DNA of 64,000 bases from NCBI GenBank assembly GCA_964246015.1, contig CAXTPG010000002.1, positions 1 through 64,000 on the forward strand, read 5' to 3'. The notes beneath the pieces are model-generated. The model had not been told where the DNA came from. It saw only the letters and a list, made by a program, of their open reading frames with translations, and did not search any database. Source of the stretch: JBBROS01 sp964246015 (lineage in GTDB: Bacteria > Pseudomonadota > Alphaproteobacteria > Acetobacterales > Acetobacteraceae). How positions within the stretch are numbered: position 1 is the stretch's first letter; each line of letters opens with the position of its first letter. Positions 1-8,842 of the stretch are shown here, piece after piece. Made by a program: the position numbers and the translations under genes.

Positions 1-832
1 CGACGGGGATGCCGCGCTGCCAGGCGGCGCGGACGATGCGCTTCTGGGCCAGGGGCACCTCCTCGGGCGGGAGTTCCACGCCGAGGTCGCCGCGGGCGAC
101 CATCACGGCGTCGGATTCCGCGAGGATGGCGTCGAGGTTTTCCAGCGCCTGGGGTTTTTCCATCTTGGTCATGATCCAGGCACGGCCGGCGGCGATCGCC
201 TTGGCCTCCGCCACGTCCTCCGCCCGCTGGACGAAGCTGAGGCCGATGAAGTCGACGCCGTGGGCCAGCGCGAAGTCGAGGTCGATGCGGTCCTTTGCCG
301 TGAGCGCGGGGATGGGGAGCGCCACGTCCGGGACGTTCACGCCCTTGCGGTCCGAGAGGGGGCCGCCGGTCACGACCTCGGTTTCCAGGTGGTCCTCCCG
401 CACGCGGACGACGCGGAGCCGCAGCTTGCCGTCGTCCAGCAGCAGGGACGTGCCGATCCCGGCGGCCTGGATGATCTCGGGGTGGGGCAGCGCGACCCGG
501 TTGCGGTCGCCGGGGACGTTGGAGAGGTCCAGGCGGAACATCTGCCCGGTCTGCAGCGCGACCCGGCCGCCCTGGAAGCGGCCCACGCGCAGCTTCGGTC
601 CCTGCACGTCCGCCAGGATGCCGATGGGACGGCCCCAGTGTTCCTCCAGCGCGCGGATCATGGTGATTCGGGCCAGGTGGTCCTCATGCGTGCCGTGGCT
701 GAAGTTGAGGCGGAAGACGTCGGCGCCGGCCTGGAACAGGCGGGAGAGGACCTCGGCCGAGCTGCTGGCCGGCCCCAGCGTGGCGATGATCTTCGTCCGG
801 CGCCGCCGGCGCAGCTTCATGCGTTGGGCCAT
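1..832 (-). CDS. pyk: Pyruvate kinase, N-terminal 277 residues (3' end outside window)
   Basis: Glycolytic enzyme that transfers phosphate from phosphoenolpyruvate to ADP in the cytoplasm. The visible part begins MAQRMKLRRRRRTK and carries the substrate and metal motifs of the family: RLNFSHG near residue 43, the catalytic-lysine segment TKMEKP, and the MVARGDLGVELP signature near the window edge. The regulatory C-terminal domain lies outside the window. The ATG at 832 is preceded by AGGGGA and follows the glycerate kinase stop by 11 bases, so the two are almost certainly co-transcribed. This pair makes sense together: glycerate kinase supplies 2-phosphoglycerate, which flows through enolase to pyruvate kinase. 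Confidence 0.96.
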   Translation of the reverse strand, partial: MAQRMKLRRRRRTKIIATLGPASSSAEVLSRLFQAGADVFRLNFSHGTHEDHLARITMIRALEEHWGRPIGILADVQGPKLRVGRFQGGRVALQTGQMFRLDLSNVPGDRNRVALPHPEIIQAAGIGTSLLLDDGKLRLRVVRVREDHLETEVVTGGPLSDRKGVNVPDVALPIPALTAKDRIDLDFALAHGVDFIGLSFVQRAEDVAEAKAIAAGRAWIMTKMEKPQALENLDAILAESDAVMVARGDLGVELPPEEVPLAQKRIVRAAWQRGIPV

Positions 833-843
833 GCGTATTCCCC

Positions 844-2091
<1,248 letters not shown>

Positions 2092-2181
2092 CGGGTTCCC
2101 TCCGGGCGGCACTATGGGGGTGGCGTGGCGGTTGATCCAGGCCCCGGGTGCGCCATGTTCTGGTGATCAGGAGGCAAGGCG

Positions 2182-2487
2182 ATGACCGAACTCGATCCCG
2201 CGACCCGGACCGAACTGGAGGCTGCGGCGTTCCGGCGCCTGGTGGAGCACCTGCGCGGGCGGAGCGACGTGCAGAACATCGACATGATGAACCTGGCCGG
2301 GTTCTGCCGGAACTGCCTGAGCCGGTGGTACCGGGAGGAGGCGGCGGGACACGGGGTGACGCTTACGGACCCTGAGGCGCGGGAGATCGTGTACGGGATG
2401 CCTTACAAGGAGTGGCAGGCGCTGCATCAGAGGGAGGCGACGGCGGAGCAGAAGGCGGCCTTTGCTGCGGCGAATACGGGGCATTGA
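2182..2487 (+). CDS. DUF1244 family protein
   Basis: A 101-residue soluble protein of the DUF1244 family, small helical proteins of unknown function common in alphaproteobacteria. Conserved features visible are the central FCRNCLSRWY segment with two cysteines three residues apart, the LTDPEAREIVYGMPY stretch and the KEWQ motif near the end. AGGAGG sits just upstream of the ATG. It is divergent from the glycerate kinase-pyruvate kinase operon across about 90 bases, which must hold both promoters. DUF1244 genes are often found near pyk in alphaproteobacteria, so the context supports the family call. No function can be assigned from the sequence. Confidence 0.9.
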   Translation: MTELDPATRTELEAAAFRRLVEHLRGRSDVQNIDMMNLAGFCRNCLSRWYREEAAGHGVTLTDPEAREIVYGMPYKEWQALHQREATAEQKAAFAAANTGH

Positions 2488-2548
2488 AGGTTGGCCGCAC
2501 CAAGTATCCGATGAAGAACACTGCTCCCGGAAAATTCTTTTCCTATTT

Positions 2549-2667
2549 CGTCATGGCCGGGCTGGTCCCGGCCATCCACGTCGTCCCGCGTACAGAACGT
2601 TTCTTTGCGCGCCTGAGGCCGGTGTCGCAGGATCGACGTGGGTGCCCGGGACACCCCGGGCATGACG
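2549..2667. repeat. Palindromic intergenic repeat element (about 119 bp)
   Basis: Two arms of about 35 bases (2549-2583 and 2634-2667) are imperfect inverted copies: the left starts CGTCATGGCCGGG and the right ends CCCGGGCATGACG. Each arm is itself a near-palindrome. Elements with CGTCATG...CATGACG ends occur in many copies in alphaproteobacterial genomes. It lies between the 3' ends of DUF1244 and the converging secreted-protein gene, where it could also end transcription. A separate small hairpin, GGAAAA-TTC-TTTTCC, lies at 2529-2543. The 224-base interval holds no gene I can support. Confidence 0.75.
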
Positions 2668-2711
2668 ATCTGAGGCGGATCTCTCTGCCCAAGACGTTTT
2701 TCGGCAGCCTG

Positions 2712-3176
2712 CTACTCCATGCCGCCGAAGCGGCGCGTCAGGCTGCGCCCTGTCCAGGGCGGCACGGCGGGCTGCGGCGCCTTGGCAGGCTGCGCGACGG
2801 CGGGTGCGGAACCGCCGCCGGGCCTTGCGGGGGCGGGGGCGGGGCTGGAGGCGCCAGGCGCCATCGCCGGGCCGGCGACGCCGCCCGAGCCTGCGACGAC
2901 CCGGGCGTCGACGCACACGTCGAGGCCCGCGAACACCTCCGTCCGGCCGCTTGCGTATGCGATCCGTACGTCCGCCTGGCAGCCTGTGCTGTAGGTGATC
3001 CGCGCCTCCGCCCCCGGGGGGAGTTGCGAGCGCATCCGGTTCTCGCCCACCGCGCCCGATCCGGACGGCGCCATGTGGATGCCGCTGATCGTCTCGCCCG
3101 AGCCGTTCCGCACCGTCACGCTGCCGGCGTGGGCGAGGGCCGGGGCGAGGAACAGCAGCAGGGCGGCGTGGATCAC
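2712..3176 (-). CDS. Small secreted protein of unknown function
   Basis: 154 residues starting VIHAALLLFLAPALAHAG, a clear signal peptide with cleavage after AHA. The mature part (from SVTVRNGSGETISGIHM) looks like a single beta-rich domain with two cysteines (in GCQAD and LDVCVD), followed by a proline- and alanine-rich tail. The GTG start at 3176 overlaps the stop of the sco gene (GTGA), so the two are translationally coupled. I do not recognise a family. Context suggests a periplasmic role near copper delivery, but that is only an inference from position. The start is set by the overlap and by the signal peptide. Confidence 0.75.
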   Translation of the reverse strand: MIHAALLLFLAPALAHAGSVTVRNGSGETISGIHMAPSGSGAVGENRMRSQLPPGAEARITYSTGCQADVRIAYASGRTEVFAGLDVCVDARVVAGSGGVAGPAMAPGASSPAPAPARPGGGSAPAVAQPAKAPQPAVPPWTGRSLTRRFGGME

Positions 3177-3754
3177 AGGAGGCTCCGCAGCTTGGCGGCG
3201 ATCTGGTCCGGGGGCGTTTCGTGGGTGAAGTTCGCGGCGAAGCGGCCGCGGGGGTCCATCAGGTAGATGATGCTGCTGTGGTCCATGTCGTAGCCTCCGT
3301 CCTTGGTCGGGTGCCTGGCATAGTAGACGCGGTAGGCCCGGGCGGCGCCTGCGACCGCTTCGGCGCTGCCGCTGAGCGCGGTGATCGGCGCCTCGAACGC
3401 CGCCACGTAGTCCTTCACGACGGCGGGGGTGTCCCGCTCCGGATCGACGGTGATGAACAGGATCGCGACGTCCTTCTTCTTCGGGCCGAGCTGGTCCAGC
3501 GCGTTCGCCATGTCCTGCAGCGCGGTCGGGCACGCGTCGGGGCAGTGGGTGTAGCCGAAATACACCAGCATCCACCGGCCACGGAACTGCTGTTCCGTCA
3601 CCGTCCGCCCGTCCCCGTCCAGGAGGCGGAACGGGCCGCCGATGGGAACCGCCGCGCCTTCGGGCTGGAGCGCGATCCAGGCTGCGGCGCCGGCCATGCC
3701 CAGCGCGAGGATGCCGGCGGGGGCCAGCAGCGCGGCCTGGCGGCGTGTCAGCAT
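3173..3754 (-). CDS. sco: SCO1/SenC family copper chaperone
   Basis: 193-residue thioredoxin-fold protein of the SCO1/SenC family, which delivers copper to the CuA centre of cytochrome c oxidase or acts in periplasmic redox. The copper ligands are visible: C71 and C75 in THCPDACP, and H159 in YDMDHSS. The N-terminus MLTRRQAALLAPAGILALG is one hydrophobic segment after a twin-arginine, so it is either a membrane anchor or a Tat-like signal. Its last bases overlap the start of the small secreted protein downstream. No oxidase subunit genes are adjacent, so the copper acceptor must be encoded elsewhere. Confidence 0.94.
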   Translation of the reverse strand: MLTRRQAALLAPAGILALGMAGAAAWIALQPEGAAVPIGGPFRLLDGDGRTVTEQQFRGRWMLVYFGYTHCPDACPTALQDMANALDQLGPKKKDVAILFITVDPERDTPAVVKDYVAAFEAPITALSGSAEAVAGAARAYRVYYARHPTKDGGYDMDHSSIIYLMDPRGRFAANFTHETPPDQIAAKLRSLL

Positions 3755-3933
3755 GGGATGAACCAGGGTGTCATGCGCGTGATATGGACCGTGGGCCAGC
3801 CCGGGGGAAGGTGTCGTATTTTCTTCACAGCCGGGTAATCCGCCGCATGACGGGGGCGAAACCGCATGTTATAGCCCGCCCACCCTGAACAGGGGCCATG
3901 CGCGAAACGCGCGTTACCTGAGGAGCGTCCCGA

Positions 3934-5151
3934 ATGCGTCTGACCCGGCGTCAAGTCCTGCTCGCGGCTGCGGCCACCGCCGCCACCCTTTCCCTCTCCG
4001 GCCCGTCCGCCTTCGCCCAGGGCGCCCCCATCAAGATCGGCGTGTCCGGCCCGTTCACCGGCGGATCGTCGTCGATGGGCGTGTCGATGCGGGACGGCGT
4101 GAAGCTCGCCGTAGCGGAGATCAACAAGGCCGGGGGCGTGCTGGGCCGTCAGATCCAGTTGATCGAGCGTGACGACGAGGCCCGCAACGAGGTGGGCGTG
4201 CAGATCGCGCAGGAGCTGATCAACAAGGAGAAGGTCGTCGCGACCGTCGGGTTCATCAACACCGGCGTGGCGCTGGCGTCGCAGCGCTTCTACCAGGAAG
4301 CCGAGATTCCCGTGATGAACAACGTTGCCACCGGCAGCATCATCACGCAGCAGTTCGCGAAGGAACGCGCCAACTTCATCTTCCGCAACGCCGCCGCCGA
4401 CAATATCCAGGCGCCGATGATCGTCGATCAGATGATCCGCAGCGGCTTCAAGAAGCCGGCGATCCTGGCCGACAGCACGAATTACGGCCAGTTGGGGCGC
4501 GAGGACCTGGAGAAGTCCCTGTCCGCCAAGTCGATCAAGCCGGTCGCGGTGGAGAAGTTCAACATCGGCGACACGGACATGACCGCGCAGCTGCTGCGGG
4601 CCAAGGAAGCCGGCGCGGACGTGATCCTGACCTACGGGATCGGGCCGGAGCTGGCGCAGATCGCGAACGGCCAGGCGAAGCTGGGGTGGAAGGTGCCGTT
4701 GGTCGGGAGCTGGACGCTGAGCATGGCGAGCTTCATCGATACGGCCGGGCCGAACGGGAACGGGGCGATGATGCCCCAGACGTTCGTGCAGCTTCCGAAC
4801 ACGCCGAAGCGCGCGGCCTTCATCAAGGCGTATCAGGAGGCCTACAAGACGGACCGGATGCCGTCGCCGGTGTCCGCGGCGCAGGGCTACGACAGCGTGT
4901 ATCTGCTTGCGGCCGCGATCAAGCAGGCGGGCGGGACCGAGGGCCGCAAGATCAAGGACGCGCTCGAGGCGCTGGAGACGAAGGTCGAGGGCGTCGTCAC
5001 GATCTACGACAAGCCGTTCAGCAAGACCGACCACGAGGCGATCACGAACAACATCCCCGTCTTCGGCAAGATTTCCGACGGCCGCGTGCAGCCTGCGCAG
5101 CCCGAGGACATCGCCGGGGACAAGGCCGTCCGGACCAAGCCGCGCGCGTAA
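3934..5151 (+). CDS. livK: Branched-chain amino acid-type ABC transporter, periplasmic binding protein
   Basis: 405 residues with the Leu/Ile/Val-binding fold (type I periplasmic receptor): IKIGVSGPFTGGSSSMG at the N-terminus of the mature chain, KLAVAEINKAGGVLG, and DSTNYGQLGREDLE in the middle. The signal MRLTRRQVLLAAAATAATLSL...AFAQ has a twin-arginine and may be Tat-dependent. GAGGAG precedes the ATG. It is the first gene of livK-livH-livMG-livF, all on one strand. The family binds amino acids but also amides, urea and aromatic acids, and the ligand cannot be read from sequence. A strong terminator follows, probably giving excess binding protein over permease. Confidence 0.94.
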   Translation: MRLTRRQVLLAAAATAATLSLSGPSAFAQGAPIKIGVSGPFTGGSSSMGVSMRDGVKLAVAEINKAGGVLGRQIQLIERDDEARNEVGVQIAQELINKEKVVATVGFINTGVALASQRFYQEAEIPVMNNVATGSIITQQFAKERANFIFRNAAADNIQAPMIVDQMIRSGFKKPAILADSTNYGQLGREDLEKSLSAKSIKPVAVEKFNIGDTDMTAQLLRAKEAGADVILTYGIGPELAQIANGQAKLGWKVPLVGSWTLSMASFIDTAGPNGNGAMMPQTFVQLPNTPKRAAFIKAYQEAYKTDRMPSPVSAAQGYDSVYLLAAAIKQAGGTEGRKIKDALEALETKVEGVVTIYDKPFSKTDHEAITNNIPVFGKISDGRVQPAQPEDIAGDKAVRTKPRA

Positions 5152-5172
5152 CAGCGCCGGCGATGAACATGA

Positions 5173-5199
5173 CCCCCCTGCCGCCGGCAGGGGGGTTTT
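5173..5199 (+). terminator. Rho-independent terminator/attenuator between livK and livH
   Basis: A perfect 10-bp stem (CCCCCCTGCC, 5173-5182, with GGCAGGGGGG, 5186-5195), a 3-base loop, then TTTT. It sits 21 bases after the livK stop and 18 bases before livH. Partial termination here would make livK mRNA more abundant than that of the permease and ATPase genes, a common arrangement for binding-protein operons. Confidence 0.85.
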
Positions 5200-5217
5200 C
5201 TTATCCAGGAACCGCGC

Positions 5218-6090
5218 ATGCAGATCCTCGCCCAGCTTGTCGTGAGCGGCATCGCCGTCGGCATGATCTACGGCGTCATCGCCTTCGGGTATCAGCTGAC
5301 GTTCGCGACGTCGAAGACGCTGAACTTCGGGCAGGGCGAGGCCTTGATGCTGGGGTCGCTGGTGGGGCTTACCGCCACCTACCTGGTCGGCTACTGGGCG
5401 ATGCTTCCCATCGTGCTGGCGTTCGGGCTGCTGCAGGGCGCCGTGGTGGAGCGGCTGGGCGTGCGCCAGGCGATCAAGATGAAGTCCGAGAGCGGGTGGA
5501 TCATGGCCACGATCGCGCTGGGGATCATTTTCAAGAACCTGGCCGAGAACATCTGGGGCCGCGACGACCTGAAGTTTCCGAGCCCGTTGCCGGAGACGCC
5601 GATCGACGTGATGGGCGTTCGGGTGCTGCCGATGGAGGTGGCGATCGTGTTCGGCGCGCTGGCGCTGATGCTCGCGGTCGAGCTGTTCAACCGGCGGAGC
5701 ATCTTCGGCAAGGCCGTCGTCGCGACGGCGAACGACCGTGACGCGGCCGGGCTGATGGGGATCAACACGGGGCTGGTGATCACGTTCAGCTACGCGCTGA
5801 GCAGCATGACGGCGGCGTTCGCGGGGGTGCTGATTTCCCCGGTCACGCTGACGGGGCCGCGACTGGGTGCGGTGCTGGGGCTGAAGGCGTTCGCGGTCGC
5901 GATCATCGGCGGGCTGAACAGCGGGTTCGGCGTCATCGTGGGGGGGCTGCTGCTGGGGGTGATCGAGAAGCTGACGGGGTATTACTTCTCGACGGGCTAC
6001 CAGGACGTGCCGGGCCTGGTGCTGCTGCTGCTGGTGTTGACGTTCAAGCCATCCGGCCTGTTCGGCAAGAAGACGATCAAGAAGGTCTGA
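5218..6090 (+). CDS. livH: Branched-chain amino acid-type ABC transporter, permease LivH
   Basis: 290-residue integral membrane permease of the LivH family: MQILAQLVVSGIAVGMIYGVIAFGYQL opens with the first membrane helix, the family motif LNFGQGE follows at about residue 38, and the chain ends FKPSGLFGKK, as LivH proteins do. It forms the inner-membrane channel with the LivM half of the next gene. It begins just after the livK terminator and ends four bases before the livM-livG fusion, so it is translated from the same operon. Length is normal for the family. Confidence 0.95.
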   Translation: MQILAQLVVSGIAVGMIYGVIAFGYQLTFATSKTLNFGQGEALMLGSLVGLTATYLVGYWAMLPIVLAFGLLQGAVVERLGVRQAIKMKSESGWIMATIALGIIFKNLAENIWGRDDLKFPSPLPETPIDVMGVRVLPMEVAIVFGALALMLAVELFNRRSIFGKAVVATANDRDAAGLMGINTGLVITFSYALSSMTAAFAGVLISPVTLTGPRLGAVLGLKAFAVAIIGGLNSGFGVIVGGLLLGVIEKLTGYYFSTGYQDVPGLVLLLLVLTFKPSGLFGKKTIKKV

Positions 6091-6094
6091 CGCA

Positions 6095-8077
6095 GTGCCC
6101 GCATTCCTCAAGTCCGGACTCCTCGTCGCCGCACTTCTGGCGTTCCCGTTCCTGGTGACGAACGCCTATTACCTGCATCTGCTGGTCGTGATCCTCATCT
6201 TCTCCATCCTGCTGCTGGGGCTGGACATCGTGTTCGGCTATACGGGAGAGGTTTCGCTCGGCCACGCGGCGCTGCTGGGGATCGGCGCCTACACGGCCGG
6301 GATCATGAGCCTGAAGCTCGGCATCGGCATGATCCCGGCGATCCCGGTGGGGATCGTGATGGCGGCGCTGTTCGGCCTGGTGCTGGCGCTGCCCGCGCTG
6401 CAGGTGACGGGCCCCTACCTGGCGATGGTGACGCTGGCGTTCGGGACCATCATCTACACGCTCATCAACGAGATGGACTTCCTGACCAACGGTCCGCTGG
6501 GCATCACGCTCACGAAGCCGCTGTTCTACGACCTGCGGGACTTCGCCGATCAGGTTCCGTTCTTCGACATGTCGCTGGCCCGGCTGCGGGAGTTCGAGTT
6601 CTACTTCGTCGTCCTGATCGCGCTGCTGCTCAGCCTGGTCGCCATCAACCGCCTGATCGCGAGCCGGTATGGCCGCGCGTTCGAGGCGCTGCGGGACGCG
6701 CCGATCGCGTCCGACTGCATGGGCGTCAGCGTCTACAAGCACAAGGTGATCGCGTTCGCGTTCAGTGCCGGGATGGCCGGCCTGGCGGGCGTGCTGTTCG
6801 CGTATTCCGAGCAGTATGTGGCCCCCAACAACTTCGGGATCGAGCTTGCGATCCAGTTCCTGCTTGCCGTCACTTTGGGCGGGCGGAAGTCCCGGGTGGG
6901 CCCGATGCTGGGGGCCGTCATCATCGTCGTGCTGCCGAACCTGCTGGCGGATATCGAGCTGTTCCGCATCATCGCCGGCATCATCGCCGCCGTGGCCGTG
7001 GTTTCCGGCGCGACGTCGATCCGCAAGGCCGAGAACAAGACCGCGATCGCCATCCCGGTCGCGCTCTGCGTCGGGTTCTTCGTGTTCTCGCTCCTGCTGG
7101 ACCGGATCACGGACTACAAGCTGGCGATCTTCGGCGCGATGATCCTGTTCGTCGTCTACTACCTGCCGGACGGCATCTACGGGTTCATCCGCACCGCCAT
7201 CGCGCGGCTTCGCCCCGGTCTGGTGCAGGCGCACGCGGTCATCACGGCGCAGGGCGACGACAGCCACATCTGGTCCGCCACGGAACCGAAGGTCGAGGCC
7301 GGGCGGGCGCTGCTGGAGGTTCAGTCCGTCGTGATGCAGTTCGGCGGGCTGAAGGCGCTGAACCAGGTGGATCTCATGGTCATGCCCCGCACCATCCACG
7401 GGTTGATCGGGCCCAACGGGTCCGGCAAGTCGACGATGATGAACGTGCTGACCGGGATCTATGTGCCGACGTCGGGCGACATCAAGCTGGAGGGCGTGAG
7501 CCTGGTGGGCAAGAAGTCCCCCGACATCGCCGCCGCCGGGATCGCGCGGACGTTCCAGAACGTGCAGTTGTTCGGCGAGCTGACGTTGATCGAGAACGTG
7601 ATGGTTGGGCTGCACCACACGTATGAGGCTTCGCTGGCGGAGGTGGCGCTCGGGACGGGCCGGGCCAAGCGGGAGGAGGCGGAGGCGCAGGTGCGTGCGG
7701 CCAGCATCCTGCGGTTCGTGGGGCTGGACCACCTGGCCAACGAGGAGGCGCGGAACCTGCCGTACGGCAAGCAGCGGCTGCTGGAGATCGGGCGGGCGCT
7801 GGCGCTGGACCCCAAGCTGCTGCTGCTGGACGAGCCTGCCGCGGGGCTTACGGCGCCGGACATCAAGGATCTCATCGAGATCATCCGCAAGATCAGGGAC
7901 CACGGGATCACGCTGCTGCTGATCGAGCATCACATGGATGTGGTGATGAGCCTGTGCGACACGGTGACGGTGCTGGATTTCGGCCAGAAGATCGCCGAGG
8001 GGCCGCCGGCTGCCGTTCAGGCGGACGAGAAGGTCATCGCCGCCTACCTCGGCGGCGCCGTGGTGGAGGCCGCCTGA
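6095..8077 (+). CDS. livM-livG: Fused LivM permease - LivG ATPase
   Basis: 660 residues joining two subunits normally made separately. Residues 1-370 are a LivM-type permease (GYTGEVSLGHAALLGIGAY near residue 48; AFAFSAGMAGLAGVLFA near 220). Residues 405-660 are a LivG-type ATPase with Walker A GPNGSGKST, signature LPYGKQRLLEIGRAL, Walker B LLLLDEPAAGL and the switch histidine in LLIEHHMD. Between LADIELFR and the last LivM helix there is about 55 residues of extra sequence with two further hydrophobic segments (around 290-340), which standard LivM lacks. The start is GTG at 6095. The stop overlaps the livF ATG by one base. Confidence 0.93.
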   Translation: MPAFLKSGLLVAALLAFPFLVTNAYYLHLLVVILIFSILLLGLDIVFGYTGEVSLGHAALLGIGAYTAGIMSLKLGIGMIPAIPVGIVMAALFGLVLALPALQVTGPYLAMVTLAFGTIIYTLINEMDFLTNGPLGITLTKPLFYDLRDFADQVPFFDMSLARLREFEFYFVVLIALLLSLVAINRLIASRYGRAFEALRDAPIASDCMGVSVYKHKVIAFAFSAGMAGLAGVLFAYSEQYVAPNNFGIELAIQFLLAVTLGGRKSRVGPMLGAVIIVVLPNLLADIELFRIIAGIIAAVAVVSGATSIRKAENKTAIAIPVALCVGFFVFSLLLDRITDYKLAIFGAMILFVVYYLPDGIYGFIRTAIARLRPGLVQAHAVITAQGDDSHIWSATEPKVEAGRALLEVQSVVMQFGGLKALNQVDLMVMPRTIHGLIGPNGSGKSTMMNVLTGIYVPTSGDIKLEGVSLVGKKSPDIAAAGIARTFQNVQLFGELTLIENVMVGLHHTYEASLAEVALGTGRAKREEAEAQVRAASILRFVGLDHLANEEARNLPYGKQRLLEIGRALALDPKLLLLDEPAAGLTAPDIKDLIEIIRKIRDHGITLLLIEHHMDVVMSLCDTVTVLDFGQKIAEGPPAAVQADEKVIAAYLGGAVVEAA

Positions 8078-8799
8078 TGCTGCAGGTCCAGAACCTGGTT
8101 GCCGGATACGGCAAGGTGCAGGTGCTGCACGGGCTGACGCTGACGGTGGAGCAGGGGCAGCTCGTGACCCTGATCGGCAGCAACGGGGCGGGCAAGACGA
8201 CGACGCTGCGGGCGCTGTCCGGCATGATCAAGCCGGAGAGCGGCAGCATCACGCTGGCGGGGCAGCCGATCGCGGGGCTTCCGTCGCACGCCATCACCCG
8301 GCGGGGCCTGGCGCATTCGCCGGAGGGGCGCCGGGTGTTCGGGACGCTGAGCGTCGCGGACAACCTGGTCATGGGCGCGTTTCCGCGCCTGACCGGCAGC
8401 CGGCCGAAGGGGGACGTTCCCGCCGATCTGGAGCGGATGTATGCGCTGTTTCCGCGCCTGGCCGAACGCCGCGCGCAGCTTGCGGGCACGCTTTCGGGCG
8501 GGGAGCAGCAGATGCTGGCGATGGCCCGGGCGTTGATGCTGAACCCCGAGGTGCTGCTGCTGGACGAGCCGAGCATGGGCCTGGCGCCGCGCCTGGTCGC
8601 CGACGTGTTCGCGACCATCGCGCGGCTGAAGGAGGCGAAGACCACGATGCTGCTGGTGGAGCAGTTCGCCGCCGCCGCGCTGGACGTCGCCGATTACGGG
8701 TATGTGATGGAGAACGGGCGCCTGTCCGCACAGGGCCCGGCGGCGCAGTTGAAGACCGACCCGGCCGTTCGTGCCGCCTATCTGGGCGCTGCGCATTAG
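8077..8799 (+). CDS. livF: Branched-chain amino acid-type ABC transporter, ATPase LivF
   Basis: 240-residue ATPase of the LivF family, the second nucleotide-binding subunit of the importer. Walker A is GSNGAGKTT, the LivF-typical AHSPEGRRVFGTLSV follows, then signature LSGGEQQMLAMARAL, Walker B LLLDEPSMGL and LLVEQFAA. I start it at the ATG at 8077 inside TGATG, overlapping the stop of the fusion gene, because the protein alignment begins MLQVQNLVAGYGK. It is the last gene of the liv operon. Its end faces the DNA ligase gene across a 43-base gap containing a hairpin. Confidence 0.95.
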   Translation: MLQVQNLVAGYGKVQVLHGLTLTVEQGQLVTLIGSNGAGKTTTLRALSGMIKPESGSITLAGQPIAGLPSHAITRRGLAHSPEGRRVFGTLSVADNLVMGAFPRLTGSRPKGDVPADLERMYALFPRLAERRAQLAGTLSGGEQQMLAMARALMLNPEVLLLDEPSMGLAPRLVADVFATIARLKEAKTTMLLVEQFAAAALDVADYGYVMENGRLSAQGPAAQLKTDPAVRAAYLGAAH

Positions 8800-8816
8800 T
8801 CTTGTGGGCGGCTGTT

Positions 8817-8842
8817 GGTGGAATGCGGACGGGCATTCCACC
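8817..8842. repeat. Inverted repeat between convergent livF and ligase genes
   Basis: A perfect 10-bp stem GGTGGAATGC (8817-8826) with GCATTCCACC (8833-8842) around a 6-base loop, followed by CTACGG. It occupies the short gap between two converging genes and probably stops transcription from both sides, although there is no T-run. A degraded copy lies at 16972-17002 and a relative with the same CCACCCTACG end at 22010-22038. Confidence 0.6.

Noticed and set aside
3748..6111. A long minus-strand open frame over livK and livH
   Set aside because: Low-complexity arginine/histidine/glutamine composition and no start signal; livK and livH on the other strand are well matched.
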